Virus record (IMG/VR): IMGVR_UViG_3300042448_001659
Span: 1-36,390 of that record
Length of the DNA stretch: 36,390 nucleotides
Strand: one strand, 5' to 3'
Origin: a virus
Below are positions 30,024 to 36,047 of the stretch, piece after piece. The translations under genes and the position numbers were made by a program. Position 1 is the stretch's first letter, and every line of letters starts with the position of its first letter. A model generated the notes under the pieces. It made no database searches. It saw only the letters and a program-made list of their open reading frames with translations, and was not told the origin of the DNA.

Positions 30024-30362
30024 TTATATTCGGTTTATATGTGTGTGAAGCATTGAAGCGATTGAACGAAGTAGAGCATCCTTCTTACGAAGTACATCAA
30101 TAACCAACCACTCCTGCCATATTACATTATCGGTAGTTCCGTAGAATAACTTACAAAAGTATCTTCCTCTCATATCGGAATCTGCTCCAATCGTTAAACA
30201 CGCGGGCTTGGCATTACCAAATGGTGGGCGTTTATCGAATTGGATTTGATAGTGGGCATCTCTTTCTAAGTTAGAGCCGTTCTCCAAAAAATCACAATGT
30301 GAAAGATTGAATCCTCCACATACTTCTCCATTGAGTTCTCGTATGTTTCTTATGTTTAGCAT
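30024..30362 (-). CDS. Array paralogue (MLxIxN family), subfamily B-like
   Basis: A protein of 112 residues starting MLNIRNIRELNGEVCGGFNL. It has HYQIQFDKRPP, a strand with CLTIGADSDMRGRYFCKLFY, then NVIWQEWLV and a helix (KKDALLRSIASMLHTHI). The RYFCKLFY/NVIW/KKDALL order corresponds to KYHITIVY/TIIY/KKDAFF at 29006. Three Cys residues are not conserved in relatives. Function unknown. Confidence 0.62.
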   Translation of the reverse strand: MLNIRNIRELNGEVCGGFNLSHCDFLENGSNLERDAHYQIQFDKRPPFGNAKPACLTIGADSDMRGRYFCKLFYGTTDNVIWQEWLVIDVLRKKDALLRSIASMLHTHINRI

Positions 30363-30380
30363 GTTATCGGACAGTTTTAC

Positions 30381-30620
30381 TTATTTCAGTATAGATAGTA
30401 TAGAGGATACTGAAAACTTAGGTGTTTTATTTTTACCTAATGTAGAGTACTCATATTGCCTATTCAGTTCGTTAGCCCGTATGATACCACCTCTATCCTC
30501 ATAGGACTGAGATACATTCAACTCACTCATCCATTGTTGGTATAGTGGGTCCGCAATTGTATTATTACGTTCCTGCTCTAATAACTCATACTTTTCTAAA
30601 TCTAATCTTTCTAAATTCAT
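30381..30620 (-). CDS. Small helical protein within the array
   Basis: A protein of 79 residues that does not share the array start. It is helical and acidic at first (MNLERLDLEKYELLEQERNN) with a basic, Ser-rich end (KNKTPKFSVSSILSILK). It sits between two array members with short gaps and in the same direction. Function unknown; it may be an unrelated passenger in the transcript. Confidence 0.5.
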   Translation of the reverse strand: MNLERLDLEKYELLEQERNNTIADPLYQQWMSELNVSQSYEDRGGIIRANELNRQYEYSTLGKNKTPKFSVSSILSILK

Positions 30621-30638
30621 AATCTTAATTTTTATTGT

Positions 30639-31004
30639 TTATTTAATCTTATTGCCAGGTGAACCATCAAATACTCCTTCACTAGCCAACTTAAGTGTGT
30701 GGTTTAAGAATGAAGTGAATTGGGATATATTACTCAATGAATCCCTATCTATACTCATAGGGTACGATATATTAGCTTCCATATCCCATAGCCATATATG
30801 ATAACCTCTACTATCATCTCTCCATCCCTTATCTATACTCATCTTATAATGCTTAGGTCCTATTGGGGTAAAGGATATCACATCCCTTATATCAATACCC
30901 ATTACATACTTATCTCCCATATCCGTACTATACTTAACCTCTAAGAAGTCCGAATAGATATCCATAACGGACTTAGTAAAGTTTTTAATGTTTAATCGTT
31001 TCAT
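30639..31004 (-). CDS. Array paralogue, most upstream member
   Basis: A protein of 121 residues starting MKRLNIKNFTKSVMDIYSDF, in which LNIKNF is the array start shifted by two residues. The middle has KHYKMSIDKGWRDDSRGYHI (the I-x-K/R strand then a Tyr strand) followed by a C-terminal helix (QFTSFLNHTLKLASEG). It follows the 53-residue gene by one base. Function unknown; membership is likely but less clear than for the central members. Confidence 0.55.
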   Translation of the reverse strand: MKRLNIKNFTKSVMDIYSDFLEVKYSTDMGDKYVMGIDIRDVISFTPIGPKHYKMSIDKGWRDDSRGYHIWLWDMEANISYPMSIDRDSLSNISQFTSFLNHTLKLASEGVFDGSPGNKIK

Positions 31005-31005
31005 A

Positions 31006-31167
31006 TTAATACTTGCTTATCTTTTTTGAATACTCTTTAATAATATCTATCTTTTGACACGAAGGATTATCGTTTGCTATCTTCATCATCATCGAATAGG
31101 ATACTCCCTTAATGAATAGGGAATCGCCTGAATAGGATAGTATGTGTATATCGTAGTAGGTTTTCAT
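31006..31167 (-). CDS. Microprotein of 53 residues
   Basis: A short frame: MKTYYDIHILSYSGDSLFIK, then GVSYSMMMKIANDNPSCQKI and DIIKEYSKKISKY. It is one base from the next start downstream and six bases from the stop of the gene upstream, a spacing like that of its neighbours, so I take it as real. A strand-strand-helix layout can be imagined. No membrane segment or signal. Function unknown. Confidence 0.55.
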   Translation of the reverse strand: MKTYYDIHILSYSGDSLFIKGVSYSMMMKIANDNPSCQKIDIIKEYSKKISKY

Positions 31168-31173
31168 ATAGGG

Positions 31174-31473
31174 TTATTTACTGATTGAATACATTTTGTT
31201 AGCTAGGGTGATGGCATCTTCGAACTTTAACTCTTTGGTAAGCTCAGTAGGGAAACGTTCATTCACTTCCTTTGTCTTAATAATACAGAACATCTCTTTG
31301 GATGAATCGTATCTTTTAACCTTATCCATACGAGGTTTAGGTTTAGCCAGCTCCTCCAACATAATAAGGTGAATGGTTAAGTCTGATTTAATCCATATAG
31401 AACGAATTGAATACAATGGATTAATTTCGAATCTTACATCTTTCCAGCTCTTAGGGGTTTCGATAAATTTCAT
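31174..31473 (-). CDS. Small hypothetical protein
   Basis: A protein of 99 residues starting MKFIETPKSWKDVRFEINPL. Two strands (SIRSIWIKSDLTIHLIMLEE), a basic loop, a CIIKTKEV strand and a C-terminal helix (FEDAITLANKMYSISK) give the same strand-then-helix size class as the array, so it may be a very remote member, but no signature is kept. It lies 18 bases after the stop of the upstream gene. Function unknown. Confidence 0.5.
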   Translation of the reverse strand: MKFIETPKSWKDVRFEINPLYSIRSIWIKSDLTIHLIMLEELAKPKPRMDKVKRYDSSKEMFCIIKTKEVNERFPTELTKELKFEDAITLANKMYSISK

Positions 31474-31491
31474 ATACTTAGTTTTTATTTA

Positions 31492-31851
31492 TTATTTAAT
31501 GATGGTTGAATATTCACAACTACCCGTCCTCATAATGAACCAACTCCAATCTTCACCACTTACGAACCTATCCCAATTCCTACCTTTAACCATACAACGT
31601 TTAACTGAATCGAACTTACATACATCGATTTCTTTTAAACATCTACGAACTGACGAATAGTAAGATGAAGGGTTACAATCTTTTGGGTTATCACCTAACA
31701 TCTTTTTCATAATACCCGTCCAAGTGGGGTTGGGGTTAGTATTCATTTCGAACACTAATAAATCATATACCCTAATAAGGTATTGTTTGTTTACGGAATC
31801 ATAACCGATTTTCTCACTAAACAAATCATAATCGAAGTTTACTTTACTCAT
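31492..31851 (-). CDS. Small hypothetical protein, first gene of the array transcript
   Basis: A protein of 119 residues from the ATG at 31851 (MSKVNFDYDLFSEKIGYDSV). The frame runs to 31971, but the promoter 31874-31905 lies inside that extension; the ATG at 31851 is 23 bases from its -7 box, like other genes here. A helical middle (IMKKMLGDNPKDCNPSSYYS, then VRRCLKEI) with several Cys leads to a C-terminal strand pair (RFVSGEDWSWFIM). No family recognised. It probably heads a transcript that runs through the array to about 27.0 kb or further. Confidence 0.6.
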   Translation of the reverse strand: MSKVNFDYDLFSEKIGYDSVNKQYLIRVYDLLVFEMNTNPNPTWTGIMKKMLGDNPKDCNPSSYYSSVRRCLKEIDVCKFDSVKRCMVKGRNWDRFVSGEDWSWFIMRTGSCEYSTIIK

Positions 31852-31873
31852 AGTTTTAAGTTTTATTACATAA

Positions 31874-31905
31874 TAAAGGTAGGAAGAATACCCGATATAT
31901 CCAAG
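31874..31905 (-). promoter_or_regulatory. Bacteroidota-type promoter heading the array transcript
   Basis: Minus strand: -33 CTTG (31905-31902, one mismatch), 20-base spacer, TACCTTTA (31881-31874). A copy of the dispersed 20-base motif begins 31 bases upstream. Confidence 0.62.
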
Positions 31906-31935
31906 CAATTGGGTAAAAATCTTCAAAAATTGTTC

Positions 31936-32007
31936 ATAGAGAATCAACCAGTTATACATATATTTTTTCATAATGGGTAAACCTCACGTAACGTGTTGAT
32001 TTTCAAT
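31936..32007. repeat. Two copies of the dispersed 20-base motif, facing each other
   Basis: Copy 1 (31936-31955, plus strand) is ATAGAGAATCAACCAGTTAT; copy 2 (31988-32007, minus strand) is ATTGAAAATCAACACGTTAC. They lie between the promoter 31874-31905 and the gene-free stretch. Confidence 0.75.
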
Positions 32008-32154
32008 CTAATACAGATTATGCCATTTTCCTTCGATTTGGGAGGGTCTACCCTACAATAAGGTATTTGTACCACCCTATACCCTAGCTACTCCAGAAAC
32101 ACTTAATTTGATACCCTATTAAGGGTATTTTAACCTATTAATATTACCCCAGAG

Positions 32155-32183
32155 AAAAAACCCGGCTCGGGGCGGAAACGGGT
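32155..32183 (-). terminator. Rho-independent terminator
   Basis: On the minus strand ACCCG pairs with CGGGT across a GC-rich 14-base loop, followed by TTTTTT. No gene ends just upstream, so it may end a small RNA. Confidence 0.6.
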
Positions 32184-32440
32184 CAGCGTGGGCCATGCCA
32201 TAAATCTTTTTTTCCGAATTACAAGAAACCAGTCCCCCCTGCCTATGCAACCCACACCCACACACGTTCTCCTGTTGCTGCTCTACAACCCTTGCTATCA
32301 CTCACTCTCCTGTTTACATTTGTATCCATCTACTATATAGGGGATTTGCATATGTGAATTTGGGGTTTTATTTTAAGCTCGAAATTGAGGTTTTTAAAAT
32401 GGTGTATTTTGGACATCCAGTGGGGGGGTCTACAGAAAAC

Positions 32441-32473
32441 AAAAAACCCACCAAGCTATTTAAGCCGGGTGGG
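32441..32473 (-). terminator. Rho-independent terminator after 32541-32831
   Basis: On the minus strand CCCACC pairs with GGTGGG, followed by TTTTTTGTTTTC. It lies 68 bases after the stop of the last gene of the transcript started at 33707. Confidence 0.7.
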
Positions 32474-32540
32474 AAAATATAAAATGAAAACCAAAACTAT
32501 CTTATTATATACTATACAGGGTATTTAGCTATTTTAAAAA

Positions 32541-32831
32541 CTACTCACCTATATAGGGTTTAAACCAACTATGTATTACTCTATACTTTAGTCCAAATCC
32601 ATCTTCATTGTAGTCCGTATAATCGGGACCAGCTATATCTTTAAGCTCATCACATAGGCCTATACCATCCTCCCTATGTATGCCAACCAATGCGTGTATC
32701 TTAGCCTGTATAGATTTCTCATGTCTCATACCAGCCTCCCATACTGAATGGCTATCTGACATCATATAGGACCAATCATGCTTTTGGACCATATCTATTA
32801 GGTCCTGTTTAATTTGTTTACTTATACTCAT
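32541..32831 (-). CDS. Small hypothetical protein
   Basis: A protein of 96 residues: a helical start (MSISKQIKQDLIDMVQKHDW), a long helix with SVWEAGMRHEKSIQAKIHAL, an acidic loop with GPDYTDYNEDGFG and a final strand (RVIHSWFKPYIGE). No signal or membrane segment. It is the last of four genes in the transcript from 33707-33738. Several His and Asp residues could bind metal but no motif is clear. Function unknown. Confidence 0.55.
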   Translation of the reverse strand: MSISKQIKQDLIDMVQKHDWSYMMSDSHSVWEAGMRHEKSIQAKIHALVGIHREDGIGLCDELKDIAGPDYTDYNEDGFGLKYRVIHSWFKPYIGE

Positions 32832-32841
32832 ATACTTAATT

Positions 32842-33072
32842 TTAATCTTTTAACCACAATTTATATACATACTCATATCCCAGACCCAGCTCCTCAGCCA
32901 ATTGTTCAAACACACGCTCCCTTATTATACTATCGTACACATATAGGTACTCATACACATCACCACCAACAAACAACTGATTCAATAGGCCGGCAAATGT
33001 AGCCTTTTTGTTAATACCCATACCCATATCGTCTGTAGGGTACTTACTTACATAATATTCTCTAATAGTCAT
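32842..33072 (-). CDS. Small phage/plasmid-type protein
   Basis: A protein of 76 residues: MTIREYYVSKYPTDDMGMGI, then TFAGLLNQLFVGGDVYEYLY and a helix with DSIIRERVFEQLAEELGL. I recognise the order YVxxYPTDxMG, TFxxLL, DVYE, DSxIRERVFExLA from small proteins in phages and mobile elements; their function is not known to me. Helical and cytosolic. It follows the upstream gene by 11 bases. Confidence 0.6.
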   Translation of the reverse strand: MTIREYYVSKYPTDDMGMGINKKATFAGLLNQLFVGGDVYEYLYVYDSIIRERVFEQLAEELGLGYEYVYKLWLKD

Positions 33073-33083
33073 ATCTTTAATTT

Positions 33084-33371
33084 TTACGAGTGAGCTCTCA
33101 CGTCCGAATCATACATAGCTTCATAAGCTTTATATGCTGCCGAACCCATTGGAGCGTTTGAATTAGGTTTTGTATCAATCACCTCCGCATTCATATAGTT
33201 AGATAGTAATAGGGCATCGGTTATCTTATTGAAAGCTTGGACCGTAGTGACTGTACTTCTACCTTGTTTACGTTTGATATTCACATAACCAGCTAAAGCG
33301 GTCATTATTTCGGCAAGTTCGTCTTGATTGAATACACTCACCAATTTTTCATTCATTTGATTCGTAGTCAT
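33084..33371 (-). CDS. Small hypothetical protein
   Basis: A protein of 95 residues: a helical first part (FNQDELAEIMTALAGYVNIK), a basic turn (RKQGRST), a second helix with FNKITDALLLSNYMN and a flexible tail with NSNAPMGSAAYKAYEAMYDS. No signal or membrane segment and no family recognised. It follows the next gene upstream by ten bases and belongs to the transcript from 33707-33738. Probably early. Confidence 0.55.
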   Translation of the reverse strand: MTTNQMNEKLVSVFNQDELAEIMTALAGYVNIKRKQGRSTVTTVQAFNKITDALLLSNYMNAEVIDTKPNSNAPMGSAAYKAYEAMYDSDVRAHS

Positions 33372-33381
33372 AGGGGTTAAA

Positions 33382-33684
33382 TTATTTAATTAAGAAATTA
33401 GATACCGTAGAGAAACCAGCACTAGCCAATTCTCTTTTAATTTCCGAATGGTACTTAGTAGGGAACTTACCCATAACCACCGGATACTCACTTAAGATAG
33501 CATTAATCTTAACCGTCTCAGTCTTAAACATCTTTAAGAACTGATTAGCTTCAGCTAACTTCTTACGATTCCTACACACTATATTGTGTTTTTTACCTAA
33601 GAAATCCGTAAAGGATACTACCACCTCAAAACGTGGGTTATTACTCATTTTACTAGCGGCGAAGTTGTTGTAAATTGTACTCAT
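33382..33684 (-). CDS. Small hypothetical protein, first gene of its transcript
   Basis: A protein of 100 residues from the ATG at 33684 (MSTIYNNFAASKMSNNPRFE). A second ATG at 33693 is closer to the promoter; the lower one is 23 bases from the -7 box, the distance seen for most genes here, so I prefer it. Strands (RFEVVVSFTDFLGKKHNIVC), a helix (KLAEANQFLKMFK) and a final helix-turn part (HSEIKRELASAGFSTVSNFL). No family known. Confidence 0.58.
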   Translation of the reverse strand: MSTIYNNFAASKMSNNPRFEVVVSFTDFLGKKHNIVCRNRKKLAEANQFLKMFKTETVKINAILSEYPVVMGKFPTKYHSEIKRELASAGFSTVSNFLIK

Positions 33685-33706
33685 ATTTATCATTTTTATT
33701 ACATAA

Positions 33707-33738
33707 TAAAGATAGGTAGAAATACCAATATAGCCAAG
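33707..33738 (-). promoter_or_regulatory. Bacteroidota-type promoter for 33684-32541
   Basis: Minus strand: CTTG (33738-33735), 20-base spacer, TATCTTTA (33714-33707). A copy of the dispersed 20-base motif starts 31 bases upstream, the same distance as at 31.9 kb. Confidence 0.68.
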
Positions 33739-33768
33739 GATTTACCCAACTTTCTTTAAAAATTCTTT

Positions 33769-33816
33769 ATTGAGAATCAACACGTTAGCCGGGCCTATTG
33801 ATTATCAACACGTTAG
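33769..33816 (+). repeat. Two direct copies of the dispersed 20-base motif
   Basis: Copies at 33769-33788 (ATTGAGAATCAACACGTTAG) and 33797-33816 (ATTGATTATCAACACGTTAG), 28 bases apart, differing at two positions. Confidence 0.85.
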
Positions 33817-33842
33817 CTCGAGTACAATTTGTACCGGGCCCG

Positions 33843-33948
33843 TTTTCCAGATTTTCCAGATTTCTGTTTTTGGGGACCGGCATAACTTATAGTTTAGGGG
33901 TTATTCTATAAGTTATTTAGTATAGTGGTGATTTAAACTATAAGTTAT
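33843..33948. repeat. Repeat cluster: tandem 9-mer and 15-base inverted repeat
   Basis: TTTTCCAGA occurs twice in tandem (33843-33860). ATAACTTATAGTTTA (33882-33896) is perfectly inverted at 33934-33948, and an 11-base part of it (CTATAAGTTAT) occurs again at 33906-33916. A 12-base direct repeat GGACCGGCATAA lies at 33874-33885 and 34001-34012. This is part of a 330-base space without genes. Confidence 0.8.
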
Positions 33949-34010
33949 CTATACACATTGAGCGCCTCCGCAAACGTCTTCATAGGACCGTCTCCGCAGC
34001 GGACCGGCAT

Positions 34011-34037
34011 AAAAAAAGGATACCCTATTGGATACCC
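34011..34037 (-). terminator. Rho-independent terminator after the micro-lipoprotein
   Basis: On the minus strand GGGTATCC pairs with the following GGGTATCC through two G-U pairs, around AATA, then seven T. On the plus strand the same stem would not form. Confidence 0.75.
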
Positions 34038-34064
34038 TTTAATAATTTACTAACCCTTAAAGGA

Positions 34065-34226
34065 TTACTTAGTAGCGATTGTATCTACTAATGGAGCTAC
34101 TGCTGTATCAGCCGTTACTACCGTTGAATCTACTGCTACTGCAGTTGAATCAGTTGTTGCTTCAGTTGAAGCACCACCACAAGCTACTAAAGCTGTGATT
34201 GCGAAGATTGCGATTACTTTTTTCAT
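34065..34226 (-). CDS. Micro-lipoprotein (53 residues)
   Basis: A short frame with a lipoprotein signal: MKKVIAIFAITALVACGGAS, lipobox LVAC with Cys16. The mature part is only 38 residues, rich in Thr, Ala, Val, Asp and Ser (TEATTDSTAVAVDSTVV) with no Lys until the last residue, so it is a short flexible acidic lipopeptide. A TATATTTA box at 34251-34258, 25 bases upstream, may be its -7 element; no TTTG is present at the right distance. A terminator follows 28 bases after the stop. Small lipoproteins can block entry of other phages or toxins; that is only a possibility here. Confidence 0.75.
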   Translation of the reverse strand: MKKVIAIFAITALVACGGASTEATTDSTAVAVDSTVVTADTAVAPLVDTIATK

Positions 34227-34314
34227 CTTTGTTTGTTTATTGTTTAAATTTAAATATACACTTATTGGTATAACCCTACATACTAAATATAAGGTTATTA
34301 GATTTTTTAGTATT

Positions 34315-34337
34315 GGGACCAGCCCTAAGCCGGTCCC
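34315..34337 (-). other. GC-rich hairpin after 34354-34548
   Basis: GGGACC (34315-34320) pairs with GGTCCC (34332-34337); on the minus strand three more pairs extend it. It is 17 bases after a stop codon but has no following T run, so it is more a 3' stabiliser or processing signal than a classical terminator. Confidence 0.55.
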
Positions 34338-34353
34338 TTACCAAATCTATTGA

Positions 34354-34548
34354 TTACCCTACCCAGCTATTGCGTAACGCCTTAGCTTTCTTTAATGAAG
34401 TCTCATATTGAGAATACATTACACCATCTTCACTTACACGTACTCTATAAGAAGTAGTGCCTGATGGACGAGTGATTTTCTGAATGTTGTTAGAAACTGT
34501 CTCATAGATGTTTCCACGCTTTGCTGCTGCTTTTGACTTATTAGCCAT
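34354..34548 (-). CDS. Small basic protein resembling an AP2/integrase-arm DNA-binding domain
   Basis: A protein of 64 residues with a basic N-terminus (MANKSKAAAKRG). The pattern IQKITRPSGTTSYRVRVSED, then YSQYETSLKKAKALRNSW is like the three-strand, one-helix arm-binding domain at the start of tyrosine recombinases and AP2-type domains, standing alone here. Such a protein could bind DNA. It has its own promoter (34637-34668) and an 80-base leader containing a 7-bp hairpin (34595-34620). The domain call is a pattern match; no search was possible. Confidence 0.55.
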   Translation of the reverse strand: MANKSKAAAKRGNIYETVSNNIQKITRPSGTTSYRVRVSEDGVMYSQYETSLKKAKALRNSWVG

Positions 34549-34594
34549 AATTTACTACGGTTGACCTCTCTCACCGCCAGGTTTTTGTTATGTT

Positions 34595-34620
34595 GGACCA
34601 CTTTATAATAGGGGTGGTCC
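34595..34620 (-). promoter_or_regulatory. Leader hairpin upstream of 34354-34548
   Basis: GGACCAC (34595-34601) and GTGGTCC (34614-34620) form a perfect 7-bp stem with a 12-base loop in the 80-base leader, about 10 bases after the expected transcription start. Confidence 0.6.
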
Positions 34621-34636
34621 TTACCCTTTATTTACA

Positions 34637-34668
34637 TAAAGATACGAAATATTCCTGATATTACCAAA
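34637..34668 (-). promoter_or_regulatory. Bacteroidota-type promoter for 34354-34548
   Basis: Minus strand: TTTG (34668-34665), 20-base spacer, TATCTTTA (34644-34637). The -7 box is 89 bases from the ATG, the longest leader among the minus-strand genes. Confidence 0.7.
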
Positions 34669-34669
34669 T

Positions 34670-35068
34670 TTATTTTTCATCAATTGGCTCCATAGGTAAT
34701 AAACCCACCGAATCCAATTCCTTAGCCACACTCTTAGCTCCCTTATCAATAGATACATAAGCCTTCTCACCCTCAATGAAGGTTATAAAGCGTTCCCTAC
34801 TCACATACTTTTTACCTACTAAGTTACTATAAGCCGCAGGAGCCGTAGTGATTGTAACCATTGTAGGGTACTTCTCATTCGGGCAATCTTCAATAACGAA
34901 CTTACCATATTTGTTTGGGTCTACCATCTTAGGTGCCCTCTTAACTACCGGCTTCTTAGCTACTGCTTTCTTTGTTGCCGTTTTCTTAACTACTTTAGCT
35001 TTAGGGGCTTTACCCTTACCTTTAGCTGATTTACTTACTACCTTTGTTTTTGTTGCTGTCTTAGCCAT
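34670..35068 (-). CDS. Histone-H1-like Lys/Ala-rich tail fused to a small domain
   Basis: A protein of 132 residues. The first 50 are rich in Lys, Ala, Thr and Val with AKK/TKK/KAVAKK repeats and one PKAK and KRAPK motif, like the C-terminal tails of histone H1 and bacterial H1-like proteins, and should bind DNA or RNA without sequence preference. A globular part of about 80 residues follows (KFVIEDCPNEKYPTMVTITT, a strand-rich part, then a helix KGAKSVAKELDSVGLLPMEP). It is the last gene of the transcript from 36067. It may compact DNA or bind host nucleic acids. The tail is clear; the domain is unknown. Confidence 0.65.
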   Translation of the reverse strand: MAKTATKTKVVSKSAKGKGKAPKAKVVKKTATKKAVAKKPVVKRAPKMVDPNKYGKFVIEDCPNEKYPTMVTITTAPAAYSNLVGKKYVSRERFITFIEGEKAYVSIDKGAKSVAKELDSVGLLPMEPIDEK

Positions 35069-35094
35069 ATCTTAATTACTTTAAATTATTATTA

Positions 35095-35391
35095 CTATAC
35101 TATACCTACTCTTGTCCACTCACCATTCCACTCCTGTCCGTTCAAATACCAATTCCAGTTCTTTTGATTGATACGAACATTGGGTAAGCCATTCAAACGT
35201 TCTTTGGTTGTATTACTAGCCCAACCGGCGTTCGATACACTTAACATATTGAATTCATCCAATACAGCGATAGTATTACCATGTAGCTTCAAACGAAACT
35301 GACCGAAACACTCATCGACCTGCATATTGGATTTCTTAAAAGGGGTTCTACTTAAAAACTTGTCTACTGCTTCACTTGTGATTTTTCTCAT
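35095..35391 (-). CDS. Small phage protein of unknown function
   Basis: A protein of 98 residues with an order I associate with phage and plasmid small proteins: MRKITSEAVDKFL, FKKSNMQV, FRLKLHGNTIAVLDE, SVSNAGWASNTTKERLNGLP and NWNWYLNGQEWNG. The Gly/Asn/Trp-rich end suggests a compact beta fold. No signal or membrane segment. It follows the upstream gene by about 25 bases in the same transcript. The molecular role is not known to me. Confidence 0.6.
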   Translation of the reverse strand: MRKITSEAVDKFLSRTPFKKSNMQVDECFGQFRLKLHGNTIAVLDEFNMLSVSNAGWASNTTKERLNGLPNVRINQKNWNWYLNGQEWNGEWTRVGIV

Positions 35392-35416
35392 ATTAAAGGG
35401 GTTATTTAATGATTAA

Positions 35417-35941
35417 TTATTTTTTCTTAACTGCTCTCTTAGCTTTAGATACCGTAGATATACCACCAGAATATACTCTACCTATACCAGTCTTAGTACT
35501 ATATGGTTTAAGCGATGGAAACAATTCAAACAATTCAGTTTGATATAATTCACCCACATACTCTAATTCTAATAGTATAGACCAGGTATTTTTACGAGTA
35601 TTGATTCTTGATACATACTTCGATTCATTAGCTTCAATTACAGGCCATTGTGATGGCTTTAACTTACTAACCTTATAATCACTTACTGCGGTCAATTTAT
35701 ATATCGCACACATAGCGTTTGGACCTGAATTCTCTTTATCCATTAATTGAATAACATTTTCACCAACGAATTCACTTAATTGCCCTTTAACCTTAGCAAC
35801 CATATGGGTTGCGGTTAATAAAGGTAATACTCCATACATCTTAGCACCAACAATATCCAAAGGACATTGACCGGTAATAAGTGCTATATTATCAGGGTCT
35901 GTACTAACTAATGTCTTAAAAATTTCAAATTGCTTGTTCAT
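35417..35941 (-). CDS. Hypothetical protein
   Basis: A protein of 174 residues. The start (MNKQFEIFKTLVSTDPDNIA) is helical, the middle has strands and helices (QCPLDIVGAKMYGVLPLLTA, then KVKGQLSEFVGENVIQLMDK), and the end is strongly basic (RVYSGGISTVSKAKRAVKKK), which suggests contact with nucleic acid. No family recognised. It follows the 34-residue membrane microprotein by one base, so both are probably translated together. Confidence 0.58.
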   Translation of the reverse strand: MNKQFEIFKTLVSTDPDNIALITGQCPLDIVGAKMYGVLPLLTATHMVAKVKGQLSEFVGENVIQLMDKENSGPNAMCAIYKLTAVSDYKVSKLKPSQWPVIEANESKYVSRINTRKNTWSILLELEYVGELYQTELFELFPSLKPYSTKTGIGRVYSGGISTVSKAKRAVKKK

Positions 35942-35942
35942 C

Positions 35943-36047
35943 TTATTTGGATTTAATGGTTTGGATAATGGTTTTCACTAATACATACCCTAATAAGGAT
36001 ACTACTGAAATTACCAAAAACTCTAAAATTGTAATGTGTGTGTTCAT
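35943..36047 (-). CDS. 34-residue membrane microprotein, first gene of its transcript
   Basis: A short frame: MNTHITILEFLVISVVSLLG, then YVLVKTIIQTIKSK. Residues 5-24 form one hydrophobic helix; the end is basic, so the C-terminus should face the cytoplasm. The ATG is 20 bases from the -7 box of the promoter 36067-36098, and the stop is one base from the next ATG, exactly where a first gene of this transcript is expected. Very small phage membrane proteins often inhibit host proteins. This is supported by position and design, not by homology. Confidence 0.65.
   Translation of the reverse strand: MNTHITILEFLVISVVSLLGYVLVKTIIQTIKSK

Larger units (their letters stand above)
32008..32540. other. 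Gene-free stretch with hairpins and a possible small RNA
   Basis: No convincing gene lies here. A perfect 7-bp stem ATACCCT/AGGGTAT with an ATTA loop is at 32111-32128. Two minus-strand terminators (32155-32183 and 32441-32473) enclose about 260 bases that are purine-rich on the minus strand and richer in G and C than the surroundings, including a GGGGGG run. This could be a small RNA ending at 32155, but I see no promoter that fits the consensus. A 60-residue frame within it has no coding signs. Confidence 0.4.

Noticed and set aside
31852-31971. Longer N-terminus (hydrophobic) for the 31492 gene
   Set aside because: The promoter and its -33 box lie inside it; the ATG at 31851 has the usual distance to the -7 box.
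32119-32301. 60-residue open frame on the minus strand
   Set aside because: It runs over the terminator stem at 32155-32183, has no matching promoter or start spacing, and its composition (Gly, Arg, Pro, Cys scattered) looks like non-coding G-rich DNA.
33769-33816. Attachment site for integration
   Set aside because: No integrase gene or tRNA is present, and the same motif recurs at several promoters, which fits an operator better.
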